The position numbers and the translations under genes are program-made. From Lactobacillus sp. (lineage in GTDB: Bacteria > Bacillota > Bacilli > Lactobacillales > Lactobacillaceae): a stretch of DNA of 64,000 bases. The notes under the pieces were generated by a model. It searched no databases. It was not told the DNA's origin and worked only from the letters and a program-made list of their open reading frames with translations. Position 1 is the first letter of the stretch, and the number at the start of each line of letters is the position of its first letter. The stretch is from assembly GCA_022484695.1 (NCBI GenBank), contig JAKVKU010000011.1, forward strand, positions 1 through 64,000. The letters are read 5' to 3'. This document shows positions 52,677 through 62,640 of this stretch, in pieces.

Positions 52677-54824
52677 ATGGAAATAGTTGAAGCCGTGATT
52701 TTACTGGTTTTATTTGTAGTCATTTCAAATATTATCAGTCACTACTTAGTTGCCATCCCTGTTAGTTTGATTCAAATTGCAATCGGTTTATTGATTGCCT
52801 TAGTTTTTGATTTTGAAATACCCTTGAATACCAGTTGGTTCATGTTATTATTTATTGCGCCATTGTTATTCAATGACGGCCACCATTTTCCCAAGCGGGA
52901 ATTATGGGCCTTACGGGGGCCGATTGTCGCCAATGCCATTTTATTGGTATTTATTGCCACATTTTTAGGGGGTCTCTTGATCCATTGGCTGATTCCGGAC
53001 ATGCCATTGTCTGCTAGTTTTGCCTTATCAGCGATTTTGTCGCCAACCGATCCAATCGCTGTGCAATCCATCTCTGCCCGGGCTAAATTACCGGCCAATG
53101 TGTTGCACTTGGTAAGTGGGGAGAGCTTGATCAACGATGCCAGTGGGTTGATCGGTTTTAAGTATGGCTTAGCTGCCACCTTGACCGGGGTATTTTCTTT
53201 GACCCAGGCCGTGGGGGACTTTTTTTACATCAGTATCGTGGGGGCCATCGTGGGTTTAGTGATGATGTTGAGTTTTCATTTTCTGAAGGGATTCTTTTTA
53301 CGCCAAGGGATCAACGATGTGGTTCTCCATACAATTTTACAGATCAGCACGCCATTTTTAATTTATTTAGTCTCTGAAGAAGTCTTCCATGCTTCTGGGG
53401 TCATCGCCGTGGTTGCCGCTGGAATTTTTAGTACCAATCAGCGTAATTTATATTCAGATTATTATTTAGCAGAATTAAATATTGTCAGCGATAAAACCTG
53501 GGATATCCTGGTTTATTTGCTCAATGGGATCGTCTTTTTGATCCTGGGCATCGAATTACCGGTGGCCTTTGGGGATGTGGTTAAAAATCCCACGGTCAAC
53601 ACCAAGTCAGCGATTTTGTACGTATTTGTCACGTGGCTGGGGTTATTTGTGATTAGAACTCTTTGGACCTATGGCTACAGTTTTTTATCCTATCTTCGGG
53701 ACAAAAGCGGTAAAGAGCAGCCTAAGTTTAAAGTGGCGGTAATTTCCGGTTTGACCGGGGTCCGGGGTGCAATCACCATGGCTGGTGTTTTGTCAGTTCC
53801 GGTACTCTTAGACAACGGCCAAGCTTTTCCGGAACGGCCATTGATGTTATTTGTGGCTGCTGGCGTGATCTTGTTGAGTCTGTTAAGTGCCATCATCTTT
53901 TTGCCTCTTTTCGTACCCAATGGCAAACCCCTGCGCTTGCGGGGAAGTTTACCCTCGGATGATGAAGACGTGGATGAGACAGCTGCTGATGAAGATGCCG
54001 TGGCTGACCCGGCCACGGCTAAATATACCCTGACCCAAGCCCAGCTGTATATGTATCAAGTGGCCCTGCATAAAATTATATCTGAAAAACATGAGGAAAA
54101 TTCCCGGGCAGCTTTGGATTTAGCTGGGGAGTATCAAGTCATGATTCGCCGGGTCGAGCTGGATTTAAATGATGACAATTCCTTGCCACCGATGCTAGCT
54201 GACGAGTTAATTTTGAATCGCGTCGGGCTGGAAGGGGAATTAAAAACCCTGGATGACTTGTGGAAGGCTAACCAAATTCAAGTTGAAACTTATCGTTATT
54301 ATGAAGAAAATATTGCCCAACGTCGGAAGAATTTCGAAAATATCGGCAAAAGTGAATGGCGGGTGCGTTATCAGTTGGCCTTCTTTAGATTTCGCAACCG
54401 ATTTAATCATCTGAAAGCAGAGTTGACCCTCCAGAAGAATAGTGATCGGCCATTTTTCAATGAAAGATTATTCGCCGAACGGCAGATGGCTAAAGGCGGC
54501 TTGAAGCATTTATCAGCTTATTTGCGGGAACCGGCAAATCGCCAAAAAAATTATAATCGCCAAGCCATTTATCAACTGGTGACCCGCTATCGTCGCCGGG
54601 TCGCTAACTTAAAGAGCATTGGCAATCAGCGCACTGAAATTTATGAGCATCAACTGGACTTATTGCGAACCCATGCTTTAGCCAGTCAACGCAGTGCCAT
54701 TCAGGAAATGGTTGAAAATGGTTTGATCACCAATAACATGGCCGCTAAATTACGCCAGCAAATCAATTACATGGAAAATGCCATGGTCATGACCACCGAT
54801 CAGGATGTGGACATGACGACCTAA
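52677..54824 (+). CDS. CPA1-family Na+/H+ antiporter
   Basis: 715 aa. About 12 membrane segments in the first ~420 residues with the CPA1 motif ILSPTDPIAVQSIS (catalytic Asp), GESLINDASGL and GLTGVRGAITMAG. An Asp/Glu-rich linker (DDEDVDETAADEDAV) leads to a ~270-residue cytosolic, charged helical domain. GAAGGGAAG precedes the start. It lies between murB and the oxidoreductase rather than in a transport operon; it should serve pH and Na+ homeostasis. Confidence 0.92.
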   Translation: MEIVEAVILLVLFVVISNIISHYLVAIPVSLIQIAIGLLIALVFDFEIPLNTSWFMLLFIAPLLFNDGHHFPKRELWALRGPIVANAILLVFIATFLGGLLIHWLIPDMPLSASFALSAILSPTDPIAVQSISARAKLPANVLHLVSGESLINDASGLIGFKYGLAATLTGVFSLTQAVGDFFYISIVGAIVGLVMMLSFHFLKGFFLRQGINDVVLHTILQISTPFLIYLVSEEVFHASGVIAVVAAGIFSTNQRNLYSDYYLAELNIVSDKTWDILVYLLNGIVFLILGIELPVAFGDVVKNPTVNTKSAILYVFVTWLGLFVIRTLWTYGYSFLSYLRDKSGKEQPKFKVAVISGLTGVRGAITMAGVLSVPVLLDNGQAFPERPLMLFVAAGVILLSLLSAIIFLPLFVPNGKPLRLRGSLPSDDEDVDETAADEDAVADPATAKYTLTQAQLYMYQVALHKIISEKHEENSRAALDLAGEYQVMIRRVELDLNDDNSLPPMLADELILNRVGLEGELKTLDDLWKANQIQVETYRYYEENIAQRRKNFENIGKSEWRVRYQLAFFRFRNRFNHLKAELTLQKNSDRPFFNERLFAERQMAKGGLKHLSAYLREPANRQKNYNRQAIYQLVTRYRRRVANLKSIGNQRTEIYEHQLDLLRTHALASQRSAIQEMVENGLITNNMAAKLRQQINYMENAMVMTTDQDVDMTT

Positions 54825-54828
54825 CTAA

Positions 54829-54855
54829 AAAAGGCACTGCTATCAAGCAGTACCC
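54829..54855 (-). terminator. Terminator of the oxidoreductase gene
   Basis: On the minus strand GGTACTGCT-TGAT-AGCAGTGCC forms a 9-bp stem followed by TTTTTTAG. The reverse orientation would also give a weaker hairpin for the convergent antiporter gene. Confidence 0.85.
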
Positions 54856-54861
54856 TTGGAT

Positions 54862-55860
54862 TTATGGAAAGGCAACGATGGTTCGACCTAAATTATTGCC
54901 AGATAGGAAAGCTTTTAAATGGGGGACCATATCTTCAAAGGCGATTTCGTGAACTGCCACCGAGTGTTCTCCGTCTAAACGAAAGGCCGAAGATAATAAT
55001 TGCCATAATTCCTGCCGGTCTTGGGCTGGATAATTCACCGAGTCCACCCCGATCAAGCTAATGCTGCGGAGGATGAAAGGTAAGACGTTGGCATTAAAAT
55101 TGTTACCCCCGGCATTACCGCTGGTGATCACGCGGCCGCCATACTTGACTTGACCCAACAAATCTCCCAACAACTGGCCGCCAACACTATCCAAAATAGC
55201 CATATATTGCCCTTTCAACAAGGGCTTGGCTTTCGGGTTTGCCAAATCAGCAGGAGTTAAGATCGAACTGGCCCCTAAATTGGCCAGGTAATCATTTACA
55301 TCGGTGCGCCGGGTGACCGCCGTGATGTTTTTAAACCCCAGTTTATGCAGCATGGCCAAGGTCAAGCCACCAACGCCGCCAGTCACACCGGTGACCAGAA
55401 TTGGGATTTTTTTGTCAATGGTCTGGCGTATTTGTAGAAATTGGCTTAAACTTATGGCTGCTGTTAGGCCGGCAGTACCTAAAATCATGGCATCACGCAT
55501 GGTTAATGGTCGGGGGATTTTAAAGATCTGGTCAGCCGAAGCTGTGATAAATTCAGCGTAACCACCGGGGTGTTTGAGACCAAAATCAAAGCCTGTACCC
55601 ACAACTTTATCACCCACAAAAAAACGGGGGTCTTTAGATTTAATGACCATCCCGGAAAAATCAATACCAGGAATGATCGGGTATTCATGAACGACCCCAC
55701 TGTTAGGGTCTAGCATTAAAGCATCTTTGCGATTGATGCTGGAGTATTGCACGCGGATTAAGACATGGCCATCCTGTAGTTTGGGGAGTTCTTTGGAAAT
55801 ATATTCAGGCTGGACTTGATCGCCTTGCTTGATCAGACTTAGCGCTTGATAATCAGACAT
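54862..55860 (-). CDS. YhdH/AcuI-type quinone oxidoreductase (medium-chain dehydrogenase)
   Basis: 332-aa zinc-free MDR protein. N-terminal VLIRVQYSSINRKDALML and PGIDFSGMV, then the NADPH-binding TGVTGGVGGLTLAMLHKLG and ILDSVGG, ending NNLGRTIVAF. Close in pattern to the YhdH/YhfP group (acrylyl-CoA reductase-like). Physiological substrate unknown. GGAGG 7 bases before ATG. Divergent from potA across a palindromic region. Confidence 0.92.
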   Translation of the reverse strand: MSDYQALSLIKQGDQVQPEYISKELPKLQDGHVLIRVQYSSINRKDALMLDPNSGVVHEYPIIPGIDFSGMVIKSKDPRFFVGDKVVGTGFDFGLKHPGGYAEFITASADQIFKIPRPLTMRDAMILGTAGLTAAISLSQFLQIRQTIDKKIPILVTGVTGGVGGLTLAMLHKLGFKNITAVTRRTDVNDYLANLGASSILTPADLANPKAKPLLKGQYMAILDSVGGQLLGDLLGQVKYGGRVITSGNAGGNNFNANVLPFILRSISLIGVDSVNYPAQDRQELWQLLSSAFRLDGEHSVAVHEIAFEDMVPHLKAFLSGNNLGRTIVAFP

Positions 55861-55893
55861 TATGATCCTCCAAAAATTAAGTTAATACTTACA

Positions 55894-55919
55894 ATTATAA
55901 CGTTATTATAACGTTTTCA
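55894..55919. promoter_or_regulatory. Palindromic operator region between the oxidoreductase gene and potA, with cre-like match
   Basis: ATTATAACGTT occurs twice in tandem (55894-55904, 55905-55915). The overlap creates a perfect inverted repeat AACGTTAT-T-ATAACGTT (55899-55915). On the minus strand TGAAAACGTTATAA (55919-55906) fits the cre consensus with one mismatch, and a TTGAAA box begins there. A regulator, possibly CcpA, may control one or both divergent genes. Confidence 0.5.
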
Positions 55920-55969
55920 AGAAAGGTGTACCACCTTCTTAATGAGAAAAAAGCAAAAGAGGAATGAAA

Positions 55970-57076
55970 ATGGCAAAGACAGAGACGATATTGGAATTGC
56001 AACATGTGTATAAATATTTTGACGATTTTACAGCCTTAGATGACATTAATTTTACCTTGGATCAGGGAAAATTTTACTCTTTTTTGGGGCCATCTGGTTC
56101 TGGCAAAACTACAATTCTGCGAACTGTTTCAGGCCTGATTTTAGCTGACAAGGGTAAAGTTTTATTCGATGGCCAAGATATTACCAATTTACCAGCGGAA
56201 AAACGCAAAGTAAATACGGTATTTCAAAATTATGCCCTTTTCCCCCATTTAAATGTTTTTGATAATGTGGCCTTTGGGTTACGGCTGAAAAAAATGGCCA
56301 AGTCAGAAATTGATGACCGGGTCGTCGCCGTTTTAAAAGTGATCCAAATGGACGGTTATGAAAACCGGATGATTTCTGAACTGTCCGGGGGTCAACAACA
56401 ACGGGTGGCTATTGCCCGGGCAATCGTCAATGAACCGCGCTTATTGCTGCTAGATGAATCTTTATCTGCCTTGGACCAAAAATTACGCCAACAAATGCAA
56501 TACGAATTACGTTCCTTGCAACAGCGCCTGGGGATCACTTTCTTATTTGTGACCCATGACCAAGAAGAGGCGCTGGCCATGAGTGATGAAATTTTAGTTA
56601 TGAATGATGGCAAAATCCAGCAAAGTGGGACCCCGGTGGATATTTATGATGAACCCATCAACCATTTTGTGGCGAATTTTATTGGTGCCAGCAATATTGT
56701 GCCTGGCGTCATGGTACGGGATTATGAAGTCGCCTTTGTGGGCAAAACTTTTGAATGTGCGGACGCGGGGATGCGGCCAAATGAAAAAGTTGAAGTTGTT
56801 TTGCGCCCTGAAGATATTGATGTTACTACCCCAGAGCAGGGTAAATTAGTGGTGAATGTGGACTCCCAGTTATTTAGAGGGGACCATTTTGAAATTAACA
56901 GTCATGATGAAGATGGTAACCAGTGGCTGATCTATGCCACGAATTCCATTGAAGATAAAGATAAAGTTGGGTTAAGTTTTACCCCCAATGCCCTGCACGT
57001 GATGCGGTTCAATGAAGATGAAGCGGACTTTGATGCCCGCTTGAGTCAATATGAAGAAGGTGACAACGCTGACTAA
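55970..57076 (+). CDS. potA: Spermidine/putrescine ABC transporter ATPase
   Basis: 368 aa from ATG 55970 (AGAGG 7 bases upstream). Walker [11 protein letters not shown]-loop [10 protein letters not shown], signature [14 protein letters not shown], Walker [13 protein letters not shown] and H-loop VTHDQEEAL. The C-terminal TOBE-like regulatory domain carries [10 protein letters not shown]. First gene of the potABCD operon energising polyamine import. DES replaces the more usual DEP after Walker B. Confidence 0.95.
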   Translation: MAKTETILELQHVYKYFDDFTALDDINFTLDQGKFYSFLGPSGSGKTTILRTVSGLILADKGKVLFDGQDITNLPAEKRKVNTVFQNYALFPHLNVFDNVAFGLRLKKMAKSEIDDRVVAVLKVIQMDGYENRMISELSGGQQQRVAIARAIVNEPRLLLLDESLSALDQKLRQQMQYELRSLQQRLGITFLFVTHDQEEALAMSDEILVMNDGKIQQSGTPVDIYDEPINHFVANFIGASNIVPGVMVRDYEVAFVGKTFECADAGMRPNEKVEVVLRPEDIDVTTPEQGKLVVNVDSQLFRGDHFEINSHDEDGNQWLIYATNSIEDKDKVGLSFTPNALHVMRFNEDEADFDARLSQYEEGDNAD

Positions 57077-57881
57077 GACTAACCGCCTGCCTTATTTTTC
57101 ACTATATTTTTTGTGGATCGGGCTATTTGTCATTGCCCCGGTGGCGTTGATTGTTTATCAATCTTTTTTTGGTATCGACCATTCGCTGACCTTAAACAAT
57201 TATCGAACTTATTTAAGCTCCAGTGTCTATTTACGCATGACGTTTAATTCCTTTTGGTTTGCCTTTTTAATTACCGCCTTGACGCTGGCTATCAGTTACC
57301 CAACGGCGTACTTCTTAACGAAATTAGAACATCGGCAACTATGGATTTTACTGATTATTTTACCAACTTGGATCAATTTGTTATTAAAAGCTTATGCCTT
57401 TATCGGGATTTTTTCCCAATCGGGCTCAGTTAACAACTTTTTGACTTTTATTGGGGTGGGCCCCCAGCAATTATTATTCACGAACACCAGCTTTATTTTA
57501 GTAGCGGCTTATATTCAGATTCCCTTTATGATTTTGCCCATCTATAATTCTTTAGTAGATATTGACCCAGCCATTATCAATGCCAGCCATGATCTAGGGG
57601 CCAACAATTTTCAGACCCTGTGGCGGGTAATTTTTCCCATGAGTATTAATGGGGTCCGTTCCGGGGTCCAAGCCGTGTTCATCCCATCCTTGAGTTTATT
57701 TATGATTACCCGCTTGATTGGTGGCAATAAAGTGATCACGTTAGGGACGGCCATCGAAGAGCATTTCATGACCACCATGAACTGGGGCATGGGTAGTACC
57801 ATTGGGGTGGTCTTGATCATCATCATGTTTATCACCATGGCATTGACCGCTGGCGGTCGGAAAGGTAAGGCGAAATCATGA
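57051..57881 (+). CDS. potB: Spermidine/putrescine ABC transporter permease PotB
   Basis: 276 aa with six membrane segments and the binding-protein-dependent permease (EAA) loop [21 protein letters not shown]. Overlaps potA; ATG 57051 is used although GTG 57060 is possible, and no ideal ribosome site distinguishes them. Stop overlaps the potC start. Confidence 0.94.
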   Translation: MKKVTTLTKTNRLPYFSLYFLWIGLFVIAPVALIVYQSFFGIDHSLTLNNYRTYLSSSVYLRMTFNSFWFAFLITALTLAISYPTAYFLTKLEHRQLWILLIILPTWINLLLKAYAFIGIFSQSGSVNNFLTFIGVGPQQLLFTNTSFILVAAYIQIPFMILPIYNSLVDIDPAIINASHDLGANNFQTLWRVIFPMSINGVRSGVQAVFIPSLSLFMITRLIGGNKVITLGTAIEEHFMTTMNWGMGSTIGVVLIIIMFITMALTAGGRKGKAKS

Positions 57882-58699
57882 CCGAAAAGAAACATTGGTT
57901 GGGCCGGGTTTATTTGGTTTTTGCTTTTGCCTTATTGTACCTGCCCATCTTTTACTTAATTTTTTACTCGTTTAGTACTGGCAAAAGCATGTCTAATTTT
58001 AAAGGCTTTACCTTCAGTCACTATCAGACGCTTTTTTCCGATAGTCGCCTGATCGTCATCGTGTTAGACACCTTAATCGTGGCAGTATTGTCCTCATTAG
58101 TGGCTACGATTATTGGGACCATGGGTGCCTTGGGCATTTACCGGGTCCAAAATAAGCATTGGCGTAATTTGATTTTAAGTTTAAACAACATTTTGATGGT
58201 GTCACCCGACGTTATTATCGGGGCTAGCTTTTTGATTTTATTTACCGCCTTGGGTGTGACCTTGGGTTTTGGGTCTGTATTAGTCAGCCATATTGCTTTT
58301 TCGATTCCCATTGTGGTGCTTTTAGTATTGCCCCGTTTGCGGGAAATGGATGCGACCATGATTGATGCGGCTCGAGATTTAGGGGCAAATAGTTGGCAGA
58401 TTTTAAGCCAGGTTATTTTACCCTTTATTTTACCCAGCGTTTTTTCAGGTTACTTCATGGCCTTTACCTATTCCTTAGATGACTTTGCGGTGACCTTCTT
58501 TGTCACGGGCAATGGCTTTGCCACCTTGTCTGTGGAAATTTATTCACGGGCTCGCCAAGGTATCAATCTGGAGATCAACGCTTTATCAGCCTTAATGTTT
58601 GTTTTCTCCATTGTTTTGATTGTAGGTTATTATTTTATTAACCATTACACCCAATCTAGACGCATCAAACGTCAAAGAGGGGGGGCTTATCTCAAATGA
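57878..58699 (+). CDS. potC: Spermidine/putrescine ABC transporter permease PotC
   Basis: 273 aa with six membrane segments and the EAA loop MIDAARDLGANSWQILSQVILP. Starts within an ATGA overlap with potB and ends in another with potD, so the operon is translationally coupled. Confidence 0.95.
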   Translation: MTEKKHWLGRVYLVFAFALLYLPIFYLIFYSFSTGKSMSNFKGFTFSHYQTLFSDSRLIVIVLDTLIVAVLSSLVATIIGTMGALGIYRVQNKHWRNLILSLNNILMVSPDVIIGASFLILFTALGVTLGFGSVLVSHIAFSIPIVVLLVLPRLREMDATMIDAARDLGANSWQILSQVILPFILPSVFSGYFMAFTYSLDDFAVTFFVTGNGFATLSVEIYSRARQGINLEINALSALMFVFSIVLIVGYYFINHYTQSRRIKRQRGGAYLK

Positions 58700-59769
58700 A
58701 ACGTTTTGGATTATTTGCCATTGTCATCGTGATCATCAGTGCCCTGCTGGGACTGGGGGTACATCAGTTAAATCAAGCCTCAGGCCAAGGCAATGCGGCG
58801 AAAACTTTGACGATTTTCAACTGGGGGGATTATATCGATCCCGCACTGATTGCTAAATTTGAGAAACAGACTGGTTATCAAGTAAAGTATGAAACCTTTG
58901 ATAGTAACGAAGCCATGTTTACCAAGATTCAACAAGGGGGGACGGCCTATGATATCGCCGTACCCAGTGATTATATGATTCAAAAAATGCGCAAGGCGAA
59001 ATTGTTACTGCCCATTGACCACCGCAAACTAAAGGGCTTGGATAATATTAACACGCAATTTTTGAACCAGTCTTTTGACCCCCATAATCGTTATTCCGTG
59101 CCTTATTTTTGGGGAACTCTGGGCATTATTTATAATGATAAATACGTCCGGGCTGATGAGATGCAGCATTGGCAGGATCTCTGGAACCCTAAATGGCGCA
59201 ATAGCATTATGTTAGTGGACAGTGCCCGGGATATTATGGGCTTTGCCTTGGTTCGGGATGGCTATAGTATGAATTCCACCAATCTTGACCAATTGCAACA
59301 AGCGGCGGGGACCCTAAATAAACTGGCCCCGAACACCAAAGCGGTGGTGGCTGATGAAATTAAAATGTACATGATCGCCAATGAAGCGCCTTTGGCTGTT
59401 ACCTGGTCCGGGGAAGCGTCAGAAATGCTGGCTGGCAACAGTCACTTACATTATGTGGTGCCAACGGAAGGCAGCAATTTGTGGTTTGATAATATCGTCA
59501 TGCCCAAGACAGCCAAACATCAAAAGGCCGCCTATGCCTTCATGAATTTCATGTTGGAACCTAAGAATGCCGCGCAAAATGCGGAATACATTGGCTATGC
59601 CACCCCGAATAATAAGGCCAAAGCTTTATTGCCGAAGGCCGTTCGAGATGATCGTCAATTTTATCCCCCAGCTGCGGCAATGAAGCATCTGGAGGTTTAT
59701 GCGGATTTAGGCACCAAGTGGGTCCAGCAGTACAATGACCTGTTCTTGGAATTTAAGATGCATAGTTAA
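58696..59769 (+). CDS. potD: Spermidine/putrescine-binding protein PotD
   Basis: 357-aa extracellular solute-binding protein. N-terminal membrane anchor/signal (FGLFAIVIVIISALLGLGVH) without a lipobox Cys, then the PotD pattern LTIFNWGDYIDPALI, AYDIAVPSDYMIQKM, YFWGTLGIIYND, VTWSGEASEML and SNLWFDNIVMPK. Polyamine ligands are inferred from operon and family. Ends the potABCD operon at a strong terminator. Confidence 0.95.
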   Translation: MKRFGLFAIVIVIISALLGLGVHQLNQASGQGNAAKTLTIFNWGDYIDPALIAKFEKQTGYQVKYETFDSNEAMFTKIQQGGTAYDIAVPSDYMIQKMRKAKLLLPIDHRKLKGLDNINTQFLNQSFDPHNRYSVPYFWGTLGIIYNDKYVRADEMQHWQDLWNPKWRNSIMLVDSARDIMGFALVRDGYSMNSTNLDQLQQAAGTLNKLAPNTKAVVADEIKMYMIANEAPLAVTWSGEASEMLAGNSHLHYVVPTEGSNLWFDNIVMPKTAKHQKAAYAFMNFMLEPKNAAQNAEYIGYATPNNKAKALLPKAVRDDRQFYPPAAAMKHLEVYADLGTKWVQQYNDLFLEFKMHS

Positions 59770-59771
59770 GC

Positions 59772-59816
59772 AAAAAAGTATTGATTGCCAAAATGTCAGC
59801 AACCAATACTTTTTTA
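59772..59816. terminator. Bidirectional terminator between potD and the DUF1361 gene
   Basis: AAAAAAGTATTG-A-TTGC (from 59772) pairs with GCAA-C-CAATACTTTTTT (to 59815), one mismatch, with A and T runs on the two sides. It serves both convergent genes and overlaps the DUF1361 stop region. Confidence 0.9.
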
Positions 59817-60479
59817 ACGTTCAGGGGAATTATCCGTGAGTTTACCAAAGATATAAATACTTAAATAGATACCATTACACAAAACGAAAATAATTAAGAA
59901 GAACAGCCAGCTGTTTAACTGCCACATATGGGCAATGGGTTCTAAAATAGCTTTAGGATCCAACAGATAAATGGTGTGAATGCGCAAGAAACGGCCAATA
60001 TAAATGCCGATACTGGTGAGGAACAAAATCACCTCTAAGACGACGAACTGCGCTTTGACACTGGCCTTAAAGAAGCGCTGGGCAATTTGTTGGGCCATAT
60101 TTTTTAAGGTGGCAAAACCGATGATGGTGGAAATCAAGGCAATTCCCACCAAGTAAGCGAAGTACAGCCACAAATGAGGGCTTTCGCGGATCAATAGGGT
60201 CACGGGATTATAAGGGTGTAACAAGGACAGGTGAAACAGGTCGGTTATTAAGTAGGGGTTGTTGGGATAAAATAGCAACCATAAAATACTGATGATCACA
60301 AATAGGCCGTTATGTTTGGGGTGACCGTTACCCAGATGAAAGCCTAATTCAATTGGGATATAAGCCAGTAAGGTGTTTAAAAAGATAAAGTCGAAGGGCT
60401 CGGTGATAAAGAAGAACGCAAACAGTAAAAAGAAACCATAGGCCAAGCGAATCAGCCACTGTAATTGGGTTTTTTTCAA
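59814..60479 (-). CDS. DUF1361 membrane protein
   Basis: 221 aa from TTG 60479, chosen because GGAG lies 8 bases upstream; the longer frame to 60506 would cover that site. Six or seven membrane segments with the DUF1361 marks LFYPNNPYLITDLFHL and GIYIGRFLRIHT. Function unknown. It is divergent from cdaA. Confidence 0.85.
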   Translation of the reverse strand: MKKTQLQWLIRLAYGFFLLFAFFFITEPFDFIFLNTLLAYIPIELGFHLGNGHPKHNGLFVIISILWLLFYPNNPYLITDLFHLSLLHPYNPVTLLIRESPHLWLYFAYLVGIALISTIIGFATLKNMAQQIAQRFFKASVKAQFVVLEVILFLTSIGIYIGRFLRIHTIYLLDPKAILEPIAHMWQLNSWLFFLIIFVLCNGIYLSIYIFGKLTDNSPER

Positions 60480-60576
60480 AATTAAGACTCCAATGTTAAG
60501 ATTCAAACAATTGTATTCATTCTACCAAACTTTGCCAAAAATTGGCTAATATTTATGTTGTGGACTGGATTGAACA

Positions 60577-60606
60577 TTCAACATGAACTAAGTTTCATGG
60601 TATAAT
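60577..60606 (+). promoter_or_regulatory. cdaA-cdaR-glmM promoter
   Basis: TATAAT at 60601-60606 with TTCAAC (60577-60582) 18 bases upstream. An imperfect inverted repeat CATGAAC...TTTCATG lies in the spacer. Confidence 0.6.
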
Positions 60607-60636
60607 AACACGGATGATTTTTTTAGGAGGTCCCGG

Positions 60637-61470
60637 ATGTCAATTAATTGGTCAAGCATTTGGACATTGCAAAATTTAATGAATGTCATTGACATTGCAG
60701 TGGTCTGGTATTTTATTTATAAGTTAATCATGTTGATGAAAGGCACCAAGGCAGTCCAGCTGATGAAGGGGATCGCGGTAATCATCGCCATCAAATTGAT
60801 CAGTTGGTTTTTGAATCTGCAGACGGTCTCTTACATCATGGATCAGGTCATCAATTGGGGTGTCTTGGCATTGGTGGTAATTTTTCAACCGGAAATCCGG
60901 CGGGGACTGGAACATATCGGGCGTAGTGCCTTGTTTAGACGCAATGGTCAAGATATCAATCAAGAAACCGAGAATATGATCAAGGGCTTAGATAAGGCGA
61001 TTCAGTACATGTCTAAACGCCGTATTGGGGCTTTGATCACCATTCAAATGTCCACGGGTCTAGAAGATTATATTGAAACTGGGATTCCCCTGGATGCGGA
61101 TGTCACTGGGGAGTTGTTGATCAATATCTTCATCCCCAATACGCCGTTACATGATGGCGCCGTGATTATCCGCGATGGCAAAATTGCGGTGGCCGCAGCC
61201 TACTTACCCTTGTCAGAAAGTAATATGATTCCTAAAGAATTAGGGACGAGACATCGGGCTGCTGTGGGTATCAGTGAAGTCACCGATGCCTTGACGATTG
61301 TGGTCTCTGAAGAAACTGGCGGGGTGACCATCACCAAGAACAGTGAGTTACTCAGAGATTTGACACAAAAAGATTATTTGAAGTATTTGAATACCCAATT
61401 AATACCTGAGCCAACCGAAAAAAGTGGCATTCGTGAATTTATTGACGGTGTCTTCAAAAGGGGGGCCTAG
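60637..61470 (+). CDS. cdaA: Diadenylate cyclase CdaA (c-di-AMP synthase)
   Basis: 277 aa. Three N-terminal membrane segments, then the DAC domain with PLHDGAVII (DGA motif) and LGTRHRAAVGISE (RHR motif), LTIVVSEETGGV. Makes c-di-AMP from two ATP, controlling K+ and osmolyte transport and wall homeostasis. AGGAGG precedes the ATG. First of the conserved cdaA-cdaR-glmM operon; KtrA and the ClC transporter of this window are plausible targets. Confidence 0.97.
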   Translation: MSINWSSIWTLQNLMNVIDIAVVWYFIYKLIMLMKGTKAVQLMKGIAVIIAIKLISWFLNLQTVSYIMDQVINWGVLALVVIFQPEIRRGLEHIGRSALFRRNGQDINQETENMIKGLDKAIQYMSKRRIGALITIQMSTGLEDYIETGIPLDADVTGELLINIFIPNTPLHDGAVIIRDGKIAVAAAYLPLSESNMIPKELGTRHRAAVGISEVTDALTIVVSEETGGVTITKNSELLRDLTQKDYLKYLNTQLIPEPTEKSGIREFIDGVFKRGA

Positions 61471-61473
61471 CAC

Positions 61474-62613
61474 GTGAACAATTTGTTTAACCGACCATGG
61501 GTCTACAAAGTTATTTCACTCATATTTGCCCTAGGCCTATTTGCTTACGTCAATGTGGGACGCTTGTCCACTACCCGGGGATCCACTGAAAATAATCAAC
61601 AGGTTTTGGCCACTAAAAAGGCGTCTGTGAAAGTGCCTTTAGAGGTTCAAAGTGATACGAATCGCTATTTTATTACCGGATATCCTGAAAAAGTAACTGT
61701 TCATTTAGAAGGGCCCAGTGCATTAGTTACCACTACGGTGAATACGCAAAATTTTAAAGTGATCGCGGATTTGCGTAATTTAAGTGTGGGCAAGCATGTG
61801 GTCAAATTGACCCAGCAGGGCATTAATAAGGAATTAGCTTATCGCGTTGCTCCTAAATATATTACGGTGGATATCCAGCCTAAACAAACCCGTAAATTCC
61901 CGATCCAGTTACAATTTAATCAAGAAAGTGTTGCTGAAGGCTATAAGATCGGCACCGCCAGGTTGAGTCAAGAAACGGTAACGGCTACGGGGTCTAAAAC
62001 AGACATCAACAAGGTCAGTCAAGTGATTGCCAACGTTAGTGTTTCTAAAGGGCGCAAGACGGATGTGGATCAAGAGGTCTTGTTACAAGCGGTGGACAGT
62101 TCTGGCAAGATCGTGAATGTTTTGTTAGATCCCCAGACCGTACATGTGAATATTCCCATCTATTTGCCTAGTAAAAATGTGGCGCTCGACTTTAGCCAAA
62201 CCGGCACAGTTGATAAAACGGCCCATTATGATTTTGCCAGTGATTCTAAGACAGTGAAGGTCTATGGGGTTCAAAGTGTATTAGATAAACTTAAGAAATT
62301 GACCGTCCCTGTGGATGTCACTGGCGCGACGGGAACGATCAACCGGACTGTTAAGATTAACTTAAAGGATACGGGTTTGGACAGTGTGGATCCAAACAGT
62401 ATTCAGGTGATCATTAAGGTGACGAAGACAGGTAATAGTGACACGAGTGATTCCCAACAAAGTAATGCCAGCACGGCTGGGAGTCAAAGTGCTTCCCAAC
62501 AGTCGGCATCAAGCGATGCACAGTCAACAGCTAGTTCATCGTCTACCAAGAGTTCAAGCAGTTCATCTAGTAGTACGCAACAGTCGTCTCAAGACAGTAG
62601 CGACGATCAATAA
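61474..62613 (+). CDS. cdaR: CdaA regulatory protein CdaR (YbbR domains)
   Basis: 379 aa. One N-terminal membrane anchor (VISLIFALGLFAYVNVG), several YbbR repeats facing outside (e.g. VPLEVQSDTNRYFITGYPEKVTVHLEGP, FPIQLQFNQESVAEGYKIG), then a ~55-residue Ser/Gln/Ala-rich low-complexity tail. GTG start 61474 after AAAAGGGGGG. Binds and modulates CdaA. The long Ser-rich tail may be wall-spanning. Confidence 0.93.
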   Translation: MNNLFNRPWVYKVISLIFALGLFAYVNVGRLSTTRGSTENNQQVLATKKASVKVPLEVQSDTNRYFITGYPEKVTVHLEGPSALVTTTVNTQNFKVIADLRNLSVGKHVVKLTQQGINKELAYRVAPKYITVDIQPKQTRKFPIQLQFNQESVAEGYKIGTARLSQETVTATGSKTDINKVSQVIANVSVSKGRKTDVDQEVLLQAVDSSGKIVNVLLDPQTVHVNIPIYLPSKNVALDFSQTGTVDKTAHYDFASDSKTVKVYGVQSVLDKLKKLTVPVDVTGATGTINRTVKINLKDTGLDSVDPNSIQVIIKVTKTGNSDTSDSQQSNASTAGSQSASQQSASSDAQSTASSSSTKSSSSSSSSTQQSSQDSSDDQ

Positions 62614-62640
62614 TTAATTAGATAGTTGAGAGGTATAAAA

